From positions 40,078 to 104,077 of the forward strand of contig CADEDU010000013.1 of the NCBI GenBank assembly GCA_902826155.1: a DNA stretch of 64,000 bases, written 5' to 3'. Positions within the stretch are counted from its first letter, which is position 1; the number at the start of each line of letters is the position of its first letter. Under the pieces are notes generated by a model, which made no database searches, was not told where the DNA came from, and was given only the letters and a program-made list of their open reading frames with translations. Of this stretch, positions 1 through 8,677 are shown piece after piece. This stretch comes from an uncultured beta proteobacterium. Its GTDB lineage: Bacteria > Pseudomonadota > Gammaproteobacteria > Burkholderiales > SG8-39. The position numbers and the translations under genes are program-made.

Positions 1-84
1 CGCGAGGTGCACCCCTACAACAACCGGTGGGGCACGCTGCTAGAGAAGAAGTACTGGCCGGCGGGTGGTTGGCGCGCGGTGTGA
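1..84 (+). CDS. 3' end of an unidentified protein (partial)
   Basis: Frame 1 is open from the first base to a TGA at 82-84 and gives 27 residues ending in GGWRAV. The start lies outside the window. The tail is rich in Trp, Tyr and basic residues (for example HPYNNRWGTLLEKKYW). I do not recognise the family from this fragment. Its reading direction is convergent with the minus-strand gene that ends at 123. It could be a chance frame, but the composition looks like a real soluble-protein C-terminus. Confidence 0.5.
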   Translation, partial: REVHPYNNRWGTLLEKKYWPAGGWRAV

Positions 85-122
85 ACGCTCGCGCGCGGAT
101 GCAGGATCGGGGTACAGCCGCT

Positions 123-206
123 TCAGACGACGATCAGGCCGCTCAACATGAGCAGCGCAACCACGATGACGAGGGTGAGAATCAGCTTGCCGTCGAGCGT
201 TTCCAT
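123..206 (-). CDS. 27-residue single-pass membrane peptide
   Basis: The peptide has a short polar start (METLDGK) followed by an almost unbroken hydrophobic run (LILTLVIVVALLMLSGLIVV) to the stop, that is, one membrane span with the N-terminus probably inside. The start is chosen because a strong Shine-Dalgarno (ACGGAGG) lies seven bases before this ATG. A longer open frame reaching back to 386 has no ribosome site and arginine-rich, shadow-like composition. Function unknown. It lies downstream of another tiny membrane-protein gene on the same strand (465-575) and may share its transcript. Confidence 0.6.
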   Translation of the reverse strand: METLDGKLILTLVIVVALLMLSGLIVV

Positions 207-464
207 CGCGATCCTCCGTTGCGCATGCCCGATCTGTCTCGGACGAAGATCAATGGCGCGCAGTACGTACGAGGAGGAGTCTAGAACGCGCCAACGCACT
301 GCGGCTCGATGCAAACTGTCAAGCAGTAAGCCGCATGCGTGCATTGTCACGTTCGTGCACTGCAGCGTCACCTCGATGCCGTGCATTTAGTCGCGGAGAA
401 CTCGACCGCGCAACCCCTCGATCGACGAGCGGCGTCATTGCACGGTCGGCGAGGCGGGGTGCGG

Positions 465-575
465 CTATCCGCCGACGAACGGCACCAGCATCAGCCCGAA
501 ACCAATCGCCCCGAGGACGAATACAAACGCACGCAGCAACAGAATCCAGGCGCGGTTCGCCAGTGCGTGATGCAT
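465..575 (-). CDS. 36-residue single-pass membrane peptide
   Basis: ATG at 575 is preceded by AAAGGGGA at good spacing. The product starts MHHALANRAW and then has one hydrophobic span of about 23 residues (LLLRAFVFVLGAIGFGLMLV) with a short PFVGG tail. The arrangement (strong ribosome site, clean start and stop, one hydrophobic helix) argues for a real small membrane protein. I do not recognise a family. It is followed 258 bases later on the same strand by a second membrane peptide (123-206). Confidence 0.6.
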   Translation of the reverse strand: MHHALANRAWILLLRAFVFVLGAIGFGLMLVPFVGG

Positions 576-733
576 CGAGTTCCCCTTTGAATGCGATCGT
601 GGGTCGCGTGAATCGCGACGCCGCAAAATCTAGGGGGCGGAATCGATCGATGCCAGGGTGCGCGGGTAACAACTGGTGCAACCCACGCGCCAAGTGGTGA
701 CAGTCGTCGCGGCGATAATCGTCGCGAAACGGC

Positions 734-2074
734 TCAGGCGAACTGAAGCATTGCCCACAAAGCGGCCGTGGACTGGTTCGTGTCGCCGTCCAGGACGGCG
801 TCGACGAAGCGTGTCGCAACAGCTTGATCGAGGCGCTTGGGCACGTAACCGAAAAACTTCGCACGGACCGCTTCGGCATCGAGCGGATCGCCACGATCGC
901 CTTTGACGCTATCGACCTCGGTCTTGAGCGTTTCGTTCGGCAGCTGCACCGTCAGCGTTGCACCGCGTACATTGCGTGCCGTTCGATCCGGATCAGGGAT
1001 GATCGTCACGAGTTGCTCGAGCCGCCGCATTCCGGCCTCAAGAAAGCGATCGTCGCGATAGACCGCCGGGCTCAACTCGCCGAAGCGCAAGGCGCTGGCC
1101 AGGCCGAACGACAGGCTGAATTGCGCGGCGATGGGCGTCTGCGGATCGCGATTGCCGCAGTAGGTGAGCGCCTCCTGATAGATCGCCAGCTCGATCGACT
1201 CGATTTCGGCCAGTCGCGCGTACAAGCGCTCACGCAACGCCAGCGCGGCGGTCGCGCCGTAGTGGACATGGCGGACCGACGCGAACGGCTTGAGATAGCT
1301 CTCCAGGATCAGGAACTCACCGGCCGGGGCCAGACGCGCCGACTCCGGATCGAGGCCCAGTGCAATGCGAGCGTATTCACCGAGAGCCGTCTGCGGCGCA
1401 TCCATGCCGCTGGCGGCGGCGCGCGCAGCCTGCAGCCCAAGTGCGCAGGCGTGCGCCAGATATATGTTGCGTGCATTGGCGCCGGCGCGGACCGGGGCAT
1501 ACAGGCCGAACGGGATCTGACACGCCGCGATCTCGATCGCCGCGAGCGCTTCGTCGGCGGAGCGTCGCTGCAGGCGAGCGACTGCCGCCGCGACACCTAG
1601 TGCCGGCCAGCCGGCATCGACATGCATGCCCGGGCGAATGCGCAACCACTCGCCCATGCGCGCGCCGACCTCGTACCCGGTGATGAGTGCGGCTAGCAGC
1701 TCGCCTAACGATCGTTTCAGGTGGACAGCAAGCGGCAGGCAGGCTGCGATGACCCCCACTCCGGGCCGGCCGTGCGCTCGGGCCAGCCCTTCGCAGGCCT
1801 CATCCCAGACCGCTGCGGTGGCGAGCAACTCGCTCGCCGCGGGGGCACTGACGCCGGCCGCATCCGGTGCGCACGTGAACGTTCCGGGTTGCTCGTTGTG
1901 CAGCAGCTGTCGTTGCGCACGCAGCACTGGAGCCTCCAGGCCGGCAAGCGCGCAACCGATCGTGTCCAGCAGCAAGTGCCGCGCCTTGCGCACGACGTCT
2001 TCGCGTTCCAGCAGGTTCGAGCCGAACAGCCAGCGCAGAATCGGCACGAGTTGGTCGTGAGCGGAGGAGGGCAT
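734..2074 (-). CDS. MmgE/PrpD family protein (2-methylcitrate dehydratase-like)
   Basis: A 446-residue soluble protein, the usual size of the MmgE/PrpD fold (about 450). The N-terminal signature DTIGCALAG is at residues 37-45, followed by the long helical domain and the mixed C-terminal domain. PrpD dehydrates 2-methylcitrate; many catabolic paralogues act on unknown tricarboxylate or branched substrates. ATG at 2074 (MPSSAHDQL) is chosen because the longer open frame upstream is arginine-rich and overlaps nothing useful; the ribosome site is weak. It is the last gene of the nine-gene operon running from 10763, directly after a Bug receptor, which suggests an organic-acid substrate. The exact substrate cannot be read from sequence. 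Confidence 0.85.
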   Translation of the reverse strand: MPSSAHDQLVPILRWLFGSNLLEREDVVRKARHLLLDTIGCALAGLEAPVLRAQRQLLHNEQPGTFTCAPDAAGVSAPAASELLATAAVWDEACEGLARAHGRPGVGVIAACLPLAVHLKRSLGELLAALITGYEVGARMGEWLRIRPGMHVDAGWPALGVAAAVARLQRRSADEALAAIEIAACQIPFGLYAPVRAGANARNIYLAHACALGLQAARAAASGMDAPQTALGEYARIALGLDPESARLAPAGEFLILESYLKPFASVRHVHYGATAALALRERLYARLAEIESIELAIYQEALTYCGNRDPQTPIAAQFSLSFGLASALRFGELSPAVYRDDRFLEAGMRRLEQLVTIIPDPDRTARNVRGATLTVQLPNETLKTEVDSVKGDRGDPLDAEAVRAKFFGYVPKRLDQAVATRFVDAVLDGDTNQSTAALWAMLQFA

Positions 2075-2160
2075 GGCGGCGGTGGTGAATTCGCGCTCGT
2101 TGTCGTCAGTGCGATGGTGATGGGCGCGCCGGGGACTGCGCGATGCGAACGGCGCGACGG

Positions 2161-3123
2161 CTACTCGATGCGCACTTTGGCCGAGGCCACCACCGGGGCC
2201 CACTTCTTCGTCTCGGCGGCGATGTACGCGGCGTACTCGGCAGAGGACAGCGGCCCCGGAGTCATGCCGATATCGGAGAGCTTGGCGCGCACATCGTCCG
2301 AGCGCACGGCACGAATCACCTCCTGTTCCAGCAGCTTCACGATCGACGTGGGCGTCTGCGCTGGCGCCGAGACACCGAACCACGCCACACCAATCGCGCC
2401 AGGCACGACCTCGTTCATGGTCGGCACGTCGGGAAACGTCGCCAGCCGATCGCTGCCGGATACGGCCAACAAGCGAACCTTGCCCGCGCGTACGTTCTGC
2501 GTCGCAGTCGGCATGCCGTCGAACATCGCTTCGATCGCACCACCGAGCAGGTCGGTCGTTGCCGGTCCGGTGCCCTTGTACGGCACGTGCTCCAGATTTG
2601 CGCCTGACATCGACTTGAGCAGTTCGCCGGTGAGATGGCCGGCCGAACCTTGTCCGGCCGAGCCGTACGAGACGCCGCCGGGCTTGGACTTGGACATCGC
2701 CAGCAGTTCGGCAAGCGATCTGGCTGGATGATCGGCGCGCACCACGAAGCCGTTCGGAAAGGTGCCGATGCGCGCGACGTGAGCGAAGTCCTCCAGCGGT
2801 CGATAGGCGAGCTTCGGGTAAAGCAGCGGCGCGGTCGACATCGAGGTGTTGGCGGCCATCACCAGCGTGTAGCCGTCGGGCGCCGACTTGGCTACGAGTT
2901 CGGTGCCGACGGTCGAACCGCCCCCGCCCCGGTTCTCGACCACTACTTGCTGCTTGAGTGACTCGGTGAGTTTCTGCGCGAGCAGCCGCCCGACCAGATC
3001 CGTCGCGCCACCGGGCGCAAATGGCACGACCAGTTTGACTGGTCGCGTCGGATAGCCCGATTGTGCGATCCCAAGCAACGGCAGCGCTGCGAGCAGCACG
3101 AACAACCCCATTCGACGCAGCAT
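2161..3123 (-). CDS. Bug-type tripartite tricarboxylate transporter receptor
   Basis: A 320-residue periplasmic solute-binding protein. A signal peptide covers residues 1-21 (MLRRMGLFVLLAALPLLGIAQ), followed by the Bug signature RPVKLVVPFAPGGATD (27-42) ending in the ligand-contacting GGATDLVGR. Later family blocks include HVPYKGTGPA and a C-terminal KKWAPVV. ATG at 3123 has GGAGGTGTC just upstream, and the longer frame lacks a ribosome site. Such receptors bind carboxylates for TctA/TctB permeases, but no permease genes are present here. The gene sits between the racemase-family gene and the PrpD gene in the operon, so it probably binds that pathway's substrate. Confidence 0.9.
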   Translation of the reverse strand: MLRRMGLFVLLAALPLLGIAQSGYPTRPVKLVVPFAPGGATDLVGRLLAQKLTESLKQQVVVENRGGGGSTVGTELVAKSAPDGYTLVMAANTSMSTAPLLYPKLAYRPLEDFAHVARIGTFPNGFVVRADHPARSLAELLAMSKSKPGGVSYGSAGQGSAGHLTGELLKSMSGANLEHVPYKGTGPATTDLLGGAIEAMFDGMPTATQNVRAGKVRLLAVSGSDRLATFPDVPTMNEVVPGAIGVAWFGVSAPAQTPTSIVKLLEQEVIRAVRSDDVRAKLSDIGMTPGPLSSAEYAAYIAAETKKWAPVVASAKVRIE

Positions 3124-3148
3124 GACACCTCCGGATTGATGACGTGGA

Positions 3149-3898
3149 TTATCGGGCGAGTGTTCGCGCAAGTTGCGGCGCGACCAGCTCCAGCGCCGGC
3201 GATGCCGGCGCGCCGATCGCCTTCAGCAGCTGCCACGCCCCGCACAGGTTCGACGACAACACCGGTGCCGCGATCTGCGCGCGCATTGCAGCGATCACGC
3301 GCAGACTCATCATGCCGGTGCCGCTCATCACGATGGCGCTGCCCGGCGGCGGTTGCACGCTCGATAGCCGCTCGGCAACTTCAGCGTCGGTGAGCTGGTA
3401 GGCGCGAAACTCTTCGCCGAACTTGATCACCTGATGCACGCGCAGCCCAGCACTTTCCCAGTAGGCGATCGCCCGTTCGGTGAGCCACTGCGGATACGGC
3501 GAGATCAGCACGACCGAATTGGCTTGCAGCGCCTGCAATGCTTCGGCGATCGCGAGGCTGGCGGTCCACACCGGCGCGTTGGCGTGGACGGAGAGCTGCT
3601 GCGTCAGAGCGCGATCGCCGTCGATCTTGAGACCATAGGAAGCGCCGGTCATCGCGATGTAGTGCGCATCGAGCCGCAAATTGCCGAAGCTGGCGAGCGC
3701 CGGCGCGTAGCCGCTCGCATAGCGCGCGGTGCGCTCCTGCAGATCGCCCGGAAATACCGGAAGGCGGGTCGTGTACATCGCGATGTCTGCCGGCATCAGC
3801 GCGCGCAATTCCGGCTCCACCGTCGGATTCGCCGGCGGGGTGACGATGCCGACGCGCTTGGCGTCCAGGGTGGCAACGGTCAGTCCGCTCGTAGTCAT
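3149..3898 (-). CDS. Asp/Glu racemase / maleate isomerase / arylmalonate decarboxylase family protein
   Basis: A 249-residue cytoplasmic protein with the two-domain fold of maleate isomerases and arylmalonate decarboxylases: RVGIVTPPANPTVEPE at the N-terminus, TGASYG in the first active-site region, MSGTGMMSLR in the second, and PVLSSNLCGAW near the C-terminus. The family normally uses one or two catalytic cysteines. Here the first site reads TGASYG and the second SGTGM; the only Cys in the protein is in SSNLCGAW, which is not the usual position by my alignment from memory. The start overlaps the stop of the upstream monooxygenase (ATGA), so the two are translationally coupled. The reaction may differ from classical racemisation. 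Confidence 0.75.
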   Translation of the reverse strand: MTTSGLTVATLDAKRVGIVTPPANPTVEPELRALMPADIAMYTTRLPVFPGDLQERTARYASGYAPALASFGNLRLDAHYIAMTGASYGLKIDGDRALTQQLSVHANAPVWTASLAIAEALQALQANSVVLISPYPQWLTERAIAYWESAGLRVHQVIKFGEEFRAYQLTDAEVAERLSSVQPPPGSAIVMSGTGMMSLRVIAAMRAQIAAPVLSSNLCGAWQLLKAIGAPASPALELVAPQLARTLAR

Positions 3899-5085
3899 GG
3901 TCGCTCTCCAGAGGTTGATGTGCGCGGCGCGATATCGAGCATGGTGGTGGTCATCAGGTATGCGTGGGCGCGTTCACGGTCGGCGGCGATGGCGCACATC
4001 TCAGCCAGGCGTTCATGTCCGGCAGAGACATTGCGATCGCTGCGTGGGATCAACTTGTCGAGCGCCACCGTACGGCGATCGGCAGCATAGGCAGCAAGCT
4101 TTGCTATCGGATCGGCGCCCTCCAGCGCCGCTACGACGCTCTCGGCGAGCACGATTGCGTCGTGGATACCGCAGTTCATGTTCATGCCGCCACGGGTGTT
4201 GGTCAAGTGTGCGGCGTCGCCGCACAACGCGACGCGCCCCGCGTAGTACGCCGTAGCTACGCGACGGCTCGCGCCGTAGATGTCGCGAAATACCACCGGT
4301 AGCGTGCGATTACCCAACGGCAGAAACTCCCGCACTTGCTCGGCGATGAATGCATCGCTGAGTGCGCGTGTGTCATCGACGTCGTCGGCTATGCGGATCA
4401 CCACGCGCCAGTTGTCGCGCCCGGCAAGAAGGCTGGCCGAGCGATCGCCCGCATAGATGTAAGAGACCGGCGCGTAGTCCGGATCGAGCGTGGTCAGATC
4501 GAGCGGTGTCATCACCCGCAGCACGCGGTGGGTGTAGTCCGCGCCCTCGAACGCGATGCCCAACGACTCGCGCACTGCGCTCCACGCGCCGTCGGCGCCA
4601 ATGGCGAACGCCCCACGCTCGTCGTGCTCGCCGTGCGCCGAACGCACTCTCAGTACCGCATGTGATCCGATCGTGCAGGCACCGAGCACCTCGTGATCAA
4701 AGCGGATCTGCGCGTTCGGGTAGGTCGCGAGCTTCTCGAGCATCACGCGCGTCAGCTCGGGCTGTTCGAAGTGCAGCCGGTGCGGAAACCGCGTTTGATC
4801 AGAGAGGACGCCCAGATCGAAGCGCGCGGCGAGTCCTGTGTCCCGATCGAGGAACGCGATCGTGCGCACTTTGAGGCCGCGAGCGAGCGGTTCATCGGCG
4901 ACACCGAGTCGATCCCAGATCTCGATAGTGGGTGGATGAAAGGTCGAGGCCTTGGAGGCGGTGTTGCGCTCATGGCGCTTCTCGAACACCGTGACCGGCA
5001 CGCCGCGTTGCGCCAACGCAAGGGCCGCGGTCGCGCCGACCGGCCCGGCGCCGGCGATCAGGACGCGATCGGTGGAACGCTGCAT
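3895..5085 (-). CDS. FAD-dependent aromatic-ring monooxygenase (class A, PHBH/UbiH fold)
   Basis: A 396-residue flavoprotein. The dinucleotide-binding GAGPVGATAALALA is near residues 11-24, followed by the glutamate at the strand-2 end (FEKR), and the second FAD motif GDAAHLTNTRGGMNMN lies around residue 295. The family uses NAD(P)H and O2 to hydroxylate an activated ring. ATG at 5085 is chosen because AACAGGAGCG precedes it; the 40-residue upstream extension is basic and lacks a site. It shares the block STFHPPTIE and the RFPHRL region with the monooxygenase at 8678-9871, so the two are paralogues. Its stop overlaps the next gene. It is probably soluble and acts on the product imported by the Bug receptors. 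Confidence 0.88.
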   Translation of the reverse strand: MQRSTDRVLIAGAGPVGATAALALAQRGVPVTVFEKRHERNTASKASTFHPPTIEIWDRLGVADEPLARGLKVRTIAFLDRDTGLAARFDLGVLSDQTRFPHRLHFEQPELTRVMLEKLATYPNAQIRFDHEVLGACTIGSHAVLRVRSAHGEHDERGAFAIGADGAWSAVRESLGIAFEGADYTHRVLRVMTPLDLTTLDPDYAPVSYIYAGDRSASLLAGRDNWRVVIRIADDVDDTRALSDAFIAEQVREFLPLGNRTLPVVFRDIYGASRRVATAYYAGRVALCGDAAHLTNTRGGMNMNCGIHDAIVLAESVVAALEGADPIAKLAAYAADRRTVALDKLIPRSDRNVSAGHERLAEMCAIAADRERAHAYLMTTTMLDIAPRTSTSGERP

Positions 5086-5125
5086 GGCGGATCGCTCCTG
5101 TTCAGCGAATTTCTGCCGCACGACA

Positions 5126-5914
5126 CTAGATGCTGGCGAGCATCGCAGCCAGTTCGGCCGGCGCGCTGACCATCGCGTCGTGCCCAGTGGCGATCTCCAG
5201 TACACGCCATGACGGATCCTTGCGCACAGCTTGGCGATAGGGATTGATCGCTGCCAGCTTCGGCTGGGTGCAATCGATGAACGTCCTGGGCAGTGCGCGC
5301 CAGCGCTCGGTCAGCCGCACGGTGCCGGTATAGGGCCCGCCCGGTTGAGGAGTCAGGCGCCGGTCGACCCACGCCTGATCGCGCGCATCGAGTACGCCGA
5401 ACCCCGCGGCCTTGGGAACCGGCCAGCCGCCGTTGAACTCGGCCATCCACCGCGCCCGCTGCGCGCGCAATTCGGGCGAGTGATGGCTCGACCACGATTG
5501 GTCGTCCTGCAGCACGATCGCATCGAGATACACCAGCTGCGCGACACGGGCACCGATCCGCTCCAGCGCCTTGGTGATGACGATTCCGCCGTAGCTGTGC
5601 CCGACCAGCACGACCTGATCGAGCTCTTCGCAGGTGATTACGTTGGCGACGTCCAGGCCGTGCGTATCCAGCGTAATGGGAGCCAGCGGCAGATGTGCGC
5701 GCTCGCCCAGGCCGCTCAGCGTCGGCGTGAACACGCGGTGACCCGCGGCACGCAGGCGATCGGCCACGCGCACCCAGCACCAGCCGCCATGCCATGCGCC
5801 GTGCACCAGCACGAACGTCCTGCTCGCACTGCCAGCGCCTTGAGCGTGCAGCGAGGCACTGCCCGACAGCGCCGCCGCTGCGGTGACACCGGATAGGAAG
5901 GTGCGACGTTTCAT
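5126..5914 (-). CDS. Exported alpha/beta hydrolase (esterase / hydroxynitrile lyase-like)
   Basis: A 262-residue protein with an export signal: MKRRTFL, then a short hydrophobic run ending ASLHAQ (1-25), which resembles a Tat signal. The mature part starts with FVLVHGAWHGGWCW (34-47), the oxyanion-hole motif typical of the plant methylesterase/hydroxynitrile-lyase group. The nucleophile is Ser107 in GHSYGG and the catalytic His is H245 in TGHDAM. GAGGGA precedes the ATG. It lies between two flavin monooxygenase genes, with 40 bases to the next. A likely role is hydrolysis of an ester or lactone in the periplasm before uptake; this is inference from the signal and neighbours. Confidence 0.85.
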   Translation of the reverse strand: MKRRTFLSGVTAAAALSGSASLHAQGAGSASRTFVLVHGAWHGGWCWVRVADRLRAAGHRVFTPTLSGLGERAHLPLAPITLDTHGLDVANVITCEELDQVVLVGHSYGGIVITKALERIGARVAQLVYLDAIVLQDDQSWSSHHSPELRAQRARWMAEFNGGWPVPKAAGFGVLDARDQAWVDRRLTPQPGGPYTGTVRLTERWRALPRTFIDCTQPKLAAINPYRQAVRKDPSWRVLEIATGHDAMVSAPAELAAMLASI

Positions 5915-5977
5915 GATGTCCCTCGTAGTCCGGATCTCGTATGACCGGCATCAACGTCCGCGAACCGGTTGAAGCTT

Positions 5978-7624
5978 TCATGCACCGCGCACGCGATCGA
6001 TCAACGTATCGCAGTCGTGCGGCAGCGTGTCGCCGCGCCAGGCAACGTGGCCGTCGGGCCGCACCAGGGTGAGCGCCCGCTCGAACAGTCGCTCGACGAC
6101 CGGTTCGTGAACGGTGATGTCGCGCAGCGGTACACCCGCACGATGCGCGGCCTCGCGAATCGGCGTTGCATCGGGTGCGTCTGTCCGCGAGCGCACCAGA
6201 ACGAAGTCGCGTCCGAACCAATCGAGCGTGGTGCTGCCATCGGACCGCCACGCGTGCGGCGCGCGCGAACCCGGCCAGGTGCTGGGCACGACCTGGGTGA
6301 AATCGTCGGGTGGCTCGGGGGTGCCGTCGGCGATGACGATCGGCGAATCGACGTAGCGATAGCCCAGATGCGTGCCGGCCGAGTTGAACTGCCTGGCCAT
6401 CCAGCGAATCTTCTTCTGTAGCGTGGCTCGCAATGCGTCGCCCGCCGGACCTTCCTGCTCGATCTCCGCGGGTGTTTCGTCCATGACCATGTCGATCTTG
6501 TCGGAGTTGTTGGCCGAGATCACGCTGTTGCGAACCGCGATCGGTTTGCGTTCGGCCTCGTAGCTGTCCAGCAGACGCGCCCCGCCCCAGCCTTCAAGCA
6601 TGGCATGGAGCTTCCAGCCCAGGTCGATCGCATCGCCGATGCCGGTGTTCATTCCCACGCCGCCGGTCGGCACGAACAAGTGCGCGGCATCACCCGCCAG
6701 GAACACTCGGCCGCCGTTGGAACGCCATTGCCGGGCCACCGACTGGTGATGATGCCAGTGCTGTATCGCTCGCAACTCGAACTCGAACGGCACACCCATG
6801 GCGCGCCACAGTACGTCGCGGGCATCGAGGTCGCGCGTCTGTTTTGCGGGGTCGAGAAAGTAGTGTTGGTACAGCCACTCGCCTTTGCCGTCGATGGCCG
6901 TGAACAGGCCGAAGCTGTCTGGCGTGAAGATGAAATACAGGTTGCACACGCCGAGCTTGTGCTTGGCGAGGAAGTCGGTCGAGCGGAAATAGAAACTCAC
7001 GTTGGCGCGCATCTGGCCGCGGCCGTTGTAGCGGATCCCCAGTTGCTTGCGCACGGCGCTGGTGCCGCCATCGCAACCGACGAGATAGCGCGCGCGAATC
7101 GTTCGTTCCTTGCCGCTTGCGAGCTCCATGACGCGCGCGGTGACGCCATGGGCAGATTCGGTGAAATCGAGGAAGCGCCAGCCATGATGCAGGGTCACAC
7201 CTGTCTGCCGCGCGGCGAATCGCCATAGCACCGGCTCGAGCGCCTGCTGGCCGATCTGCGTCTTGTAATAGGGCGACCAGCCGAGCTCGCGGTTGCGGGC
7301 GAGCACCTCCGGGGAATGGCGCTTGGTCTCGCGAATCGACGGTGCGTCGATGCGATGGATCAGATGACCCGCGAGCCGCGTGGAGAAGGAGATCGAGTAG
7401 GGCAGCTGCTCGGGAATCGCGGCGGCGAATACCTCGTCGGCGATGCCCCAGCGCCGCAAGTACTCCATCGAGCGCGCGCCGAGGAGCGTAGCCTTGGGAT
7501 GATCGGTCGGTGCGGTGCGCTCCTCGATCAGCATGCACGGCGTGCCGCGCCAGCCCAATTCGGCTGCGAGCGTCAGACCCACCGGCCCGCCGCCGACGAT
7601 CAGTATCGGCGTGTCGTCATGCAT
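5978..7624 (-). CDS. Large FAD-dependent monooxygenase (MhpA / phenol hydroxylase type)
   Basis: A 548-residue class A flavin monooxygenase. GGGPVGLTLAAELG is at residues 11-24, the middle motif is CDGGTSAVRKQLG, and the second FAD motif GDAAHLFVPTGGVGMN lies around residue 315. The last 130 residues form the thioredoxin-like C-terminal domain found in MhpA-type 3-(3-hydroxyphenyl)propionate hydroxylases and polyketide hydroxylases. It is longer and of a different subclass from the two 396-397-residue monooxygenases in the same operon. The ribosome site is weak. Expected reaction: NAD(P)H- and O2-dependent ring hydroxylation of a phenolic acid. The substrate is unknown. Confidence 0.88.
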   Translation of the reverse strand: MHDDTPILIVGGGPVGLTLAAELGWRGTPCMLIEERTAPTDHPKATLLGARSMEYLRRWGIADEVFAAAIPEQLPYSISFSTRLAGHLIHRIDAPSIRETKRHSPEVLARNRELGWSPYYKTQIGQQALEPVLWRFAARQTGVTLHHGWRFLDFTESAHGVTARVMELASGKERTIRARYLVGCDGGTSAVRKQLGIRYNGRGQMRANVSFYFRSTDFLAKHKLGVCNLYFIFTPDSFGLFTAIDGKGEWLYQHYFLDPAKQTRDLDARDVLWRAMGVPFEFELRAIQHWHHHQSVARQWRSNGGRVFLAGDAAHLFVPTGGVGMNTGIGDAIDLGWKLHAMLEGWGGARLLDSYEAERKPIAVRNSVISANNSDKIDMVMDETPAEIEQEGPAGDALRATLQKKIRWMARQFNSAGTHLGYRYVDSPIVIADGTPEPPDDFTQVVPSTWPGSRAPHAWRSDGSTTLDWFGRDFVLVRSRTDAPDATPIREAAHRAGVPLRDITVHEPVVERLFERALTLVRPDGHVAWRGDTLPHDCDTLIDRVRGA

Positions 7625-7684
7625 CGTTTGCGAAGGACCACAATGGCGTCATCACCGCGTGTGGGTTCGTCGTTGCGCGCGAAG

Positions 7685-8653
7685 CTACTCGACCTTCGCC
7701 CCGACCTGCTTCACCACTTCGCCCCAGCGCCTTGATTCATCGCGCACGAACTGGCTGAACTGCTCGGGCGGCATGTCGAACACTTCCACGCCCATCCGCG
7801 CGAACCGCTCGCGCGCCTCGGGCGAATTCTTCACGCGCTGCAGGTCCTGGTAGAGCTGCGCGACGATCTCCTTGGGCGTGCCGGCCGGAACCGCCATGCC
7901 CTGCCAGGTCGACACGATGAGCCCTGGGTAGCCCAGTTCGATCAACGTCGGCGTGTCGGGCAACTGCGAAGCGCGCGTCTCGCTGGTGATCGCGATCGCC
8001 TTGGCCTTGCCCGATTTGATGTAGTTGAGTGCGGTCGGAATCGGGTCGAGCGTCAGATCGGTTTCACCCGCCACCACCGCCTGACTCGCCGCCGCCGCCC
8101 CCTTGTATGGCACGTGCAGCACCTCCATGCCGGTGGCCCGCAGGATCATCTCCATGCCCAGATGCCCCGACAGGCCGATACCGGGCGAGGCGTAGGTCAG
8201 CTTGCCTTTGTTGTTGCGCGCGTACTCGACCAGTTCCTTGAGCGTGTTCGGGGCAAGCCGCGAATTGATGAGCAGCACGCTCGCCTGTTTGACGAACGGC
8301 GCCACATAGATGAAATCACGCACCGTGTCATAGGGCACTTTGGCGTACAGCGTCGGCGCGACCGCATTGGCGGCCATCGTGGCGTGAAGGACCGTGTGGC
8401 CATCGGGTGCGGCTTTCGCCACCGCTTCGGTGCCGATCAAACCGCCGGCGCCACCGCGATTCTCGACCACCATGTTGTGCGGCCAGATGCGGCTGAACTC
8501 CTGCGCGAGCAGCCGGCCGATCACGTCGGTGGGTCCGCCGGGCGGAAATGGAATCAGCAGCTTCACCGGCCGGTTGGGGAATGTCTGCGCCCACGTGCTG
8601 GCGGCGAAGCCGAAGCACAGCACCAGGCTGGTCAACAGCTTTACGAAGTACAT
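7685..8653 (-). CDS. Bug-type tripartite tricarboxylate transporter receptor
   Basis: A 322-residue secreted binding protein. The signal peptide ends at STWAQ (about residue 23), followed by RPVKLLIPFPPGGPTDVIGR. The VENRGGAGGLIGTEAVAKA and HVPYKGAAAASQAVVAGE blocks are standard in the family. AAGAGGG precedes the ATG. It is the second receptor in this operon and clearly divergent from the one at 2161-3123, so the operon may handle two related carboxylates. No TctA or TctB permease is encoded in the window. Confidence 0.9.
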   Translation of the reverse strand: MYFVKLLTSLVLCFGFAASTWAQTFPNRPVKLLIPFPPGGPTDVIGRLLAQEFSRIWPHNMVVENRGGAGGLIGTEAVAKAAPDGHTVLHATMAANAVAPTLYAKVPYDTVRDFIYVAPFVKQASVLLINSRLAPNTLKELVEYARNNKGKLTYASPGIGLSGHLGMEMILRATGMEVLHVPYKGAAAASQAVVAGETDLTLDPIPTALNYIKSGKAKAIAITSETRASQLPDTPTLIELGYPGLIVSTWQGMAVPAGTPKEIVAQLYQDLQRVKNSPEARERFARMGVEVFDMPPEQFSQFVRDESRRWGEVVKQVGAKVE

Positions 8654-8677
8654 GGGGGCCCTCTTGGTAGTTTGTGG

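Noticed and set aside
123..386. 87-residue form of the small membrane protein
   Set aside because: The N-terminal 60 residues have no ribosome site and look like non-coding translation; the strong site favours the 27-residue form.
319..894. 191-residue open frame on the minus strand
   Set aside because: Very rich in Arg, Ser and Ala, no ribosome site, and it overlaps the small membrane-peptide gene at 465-575 and the PrpD gene.
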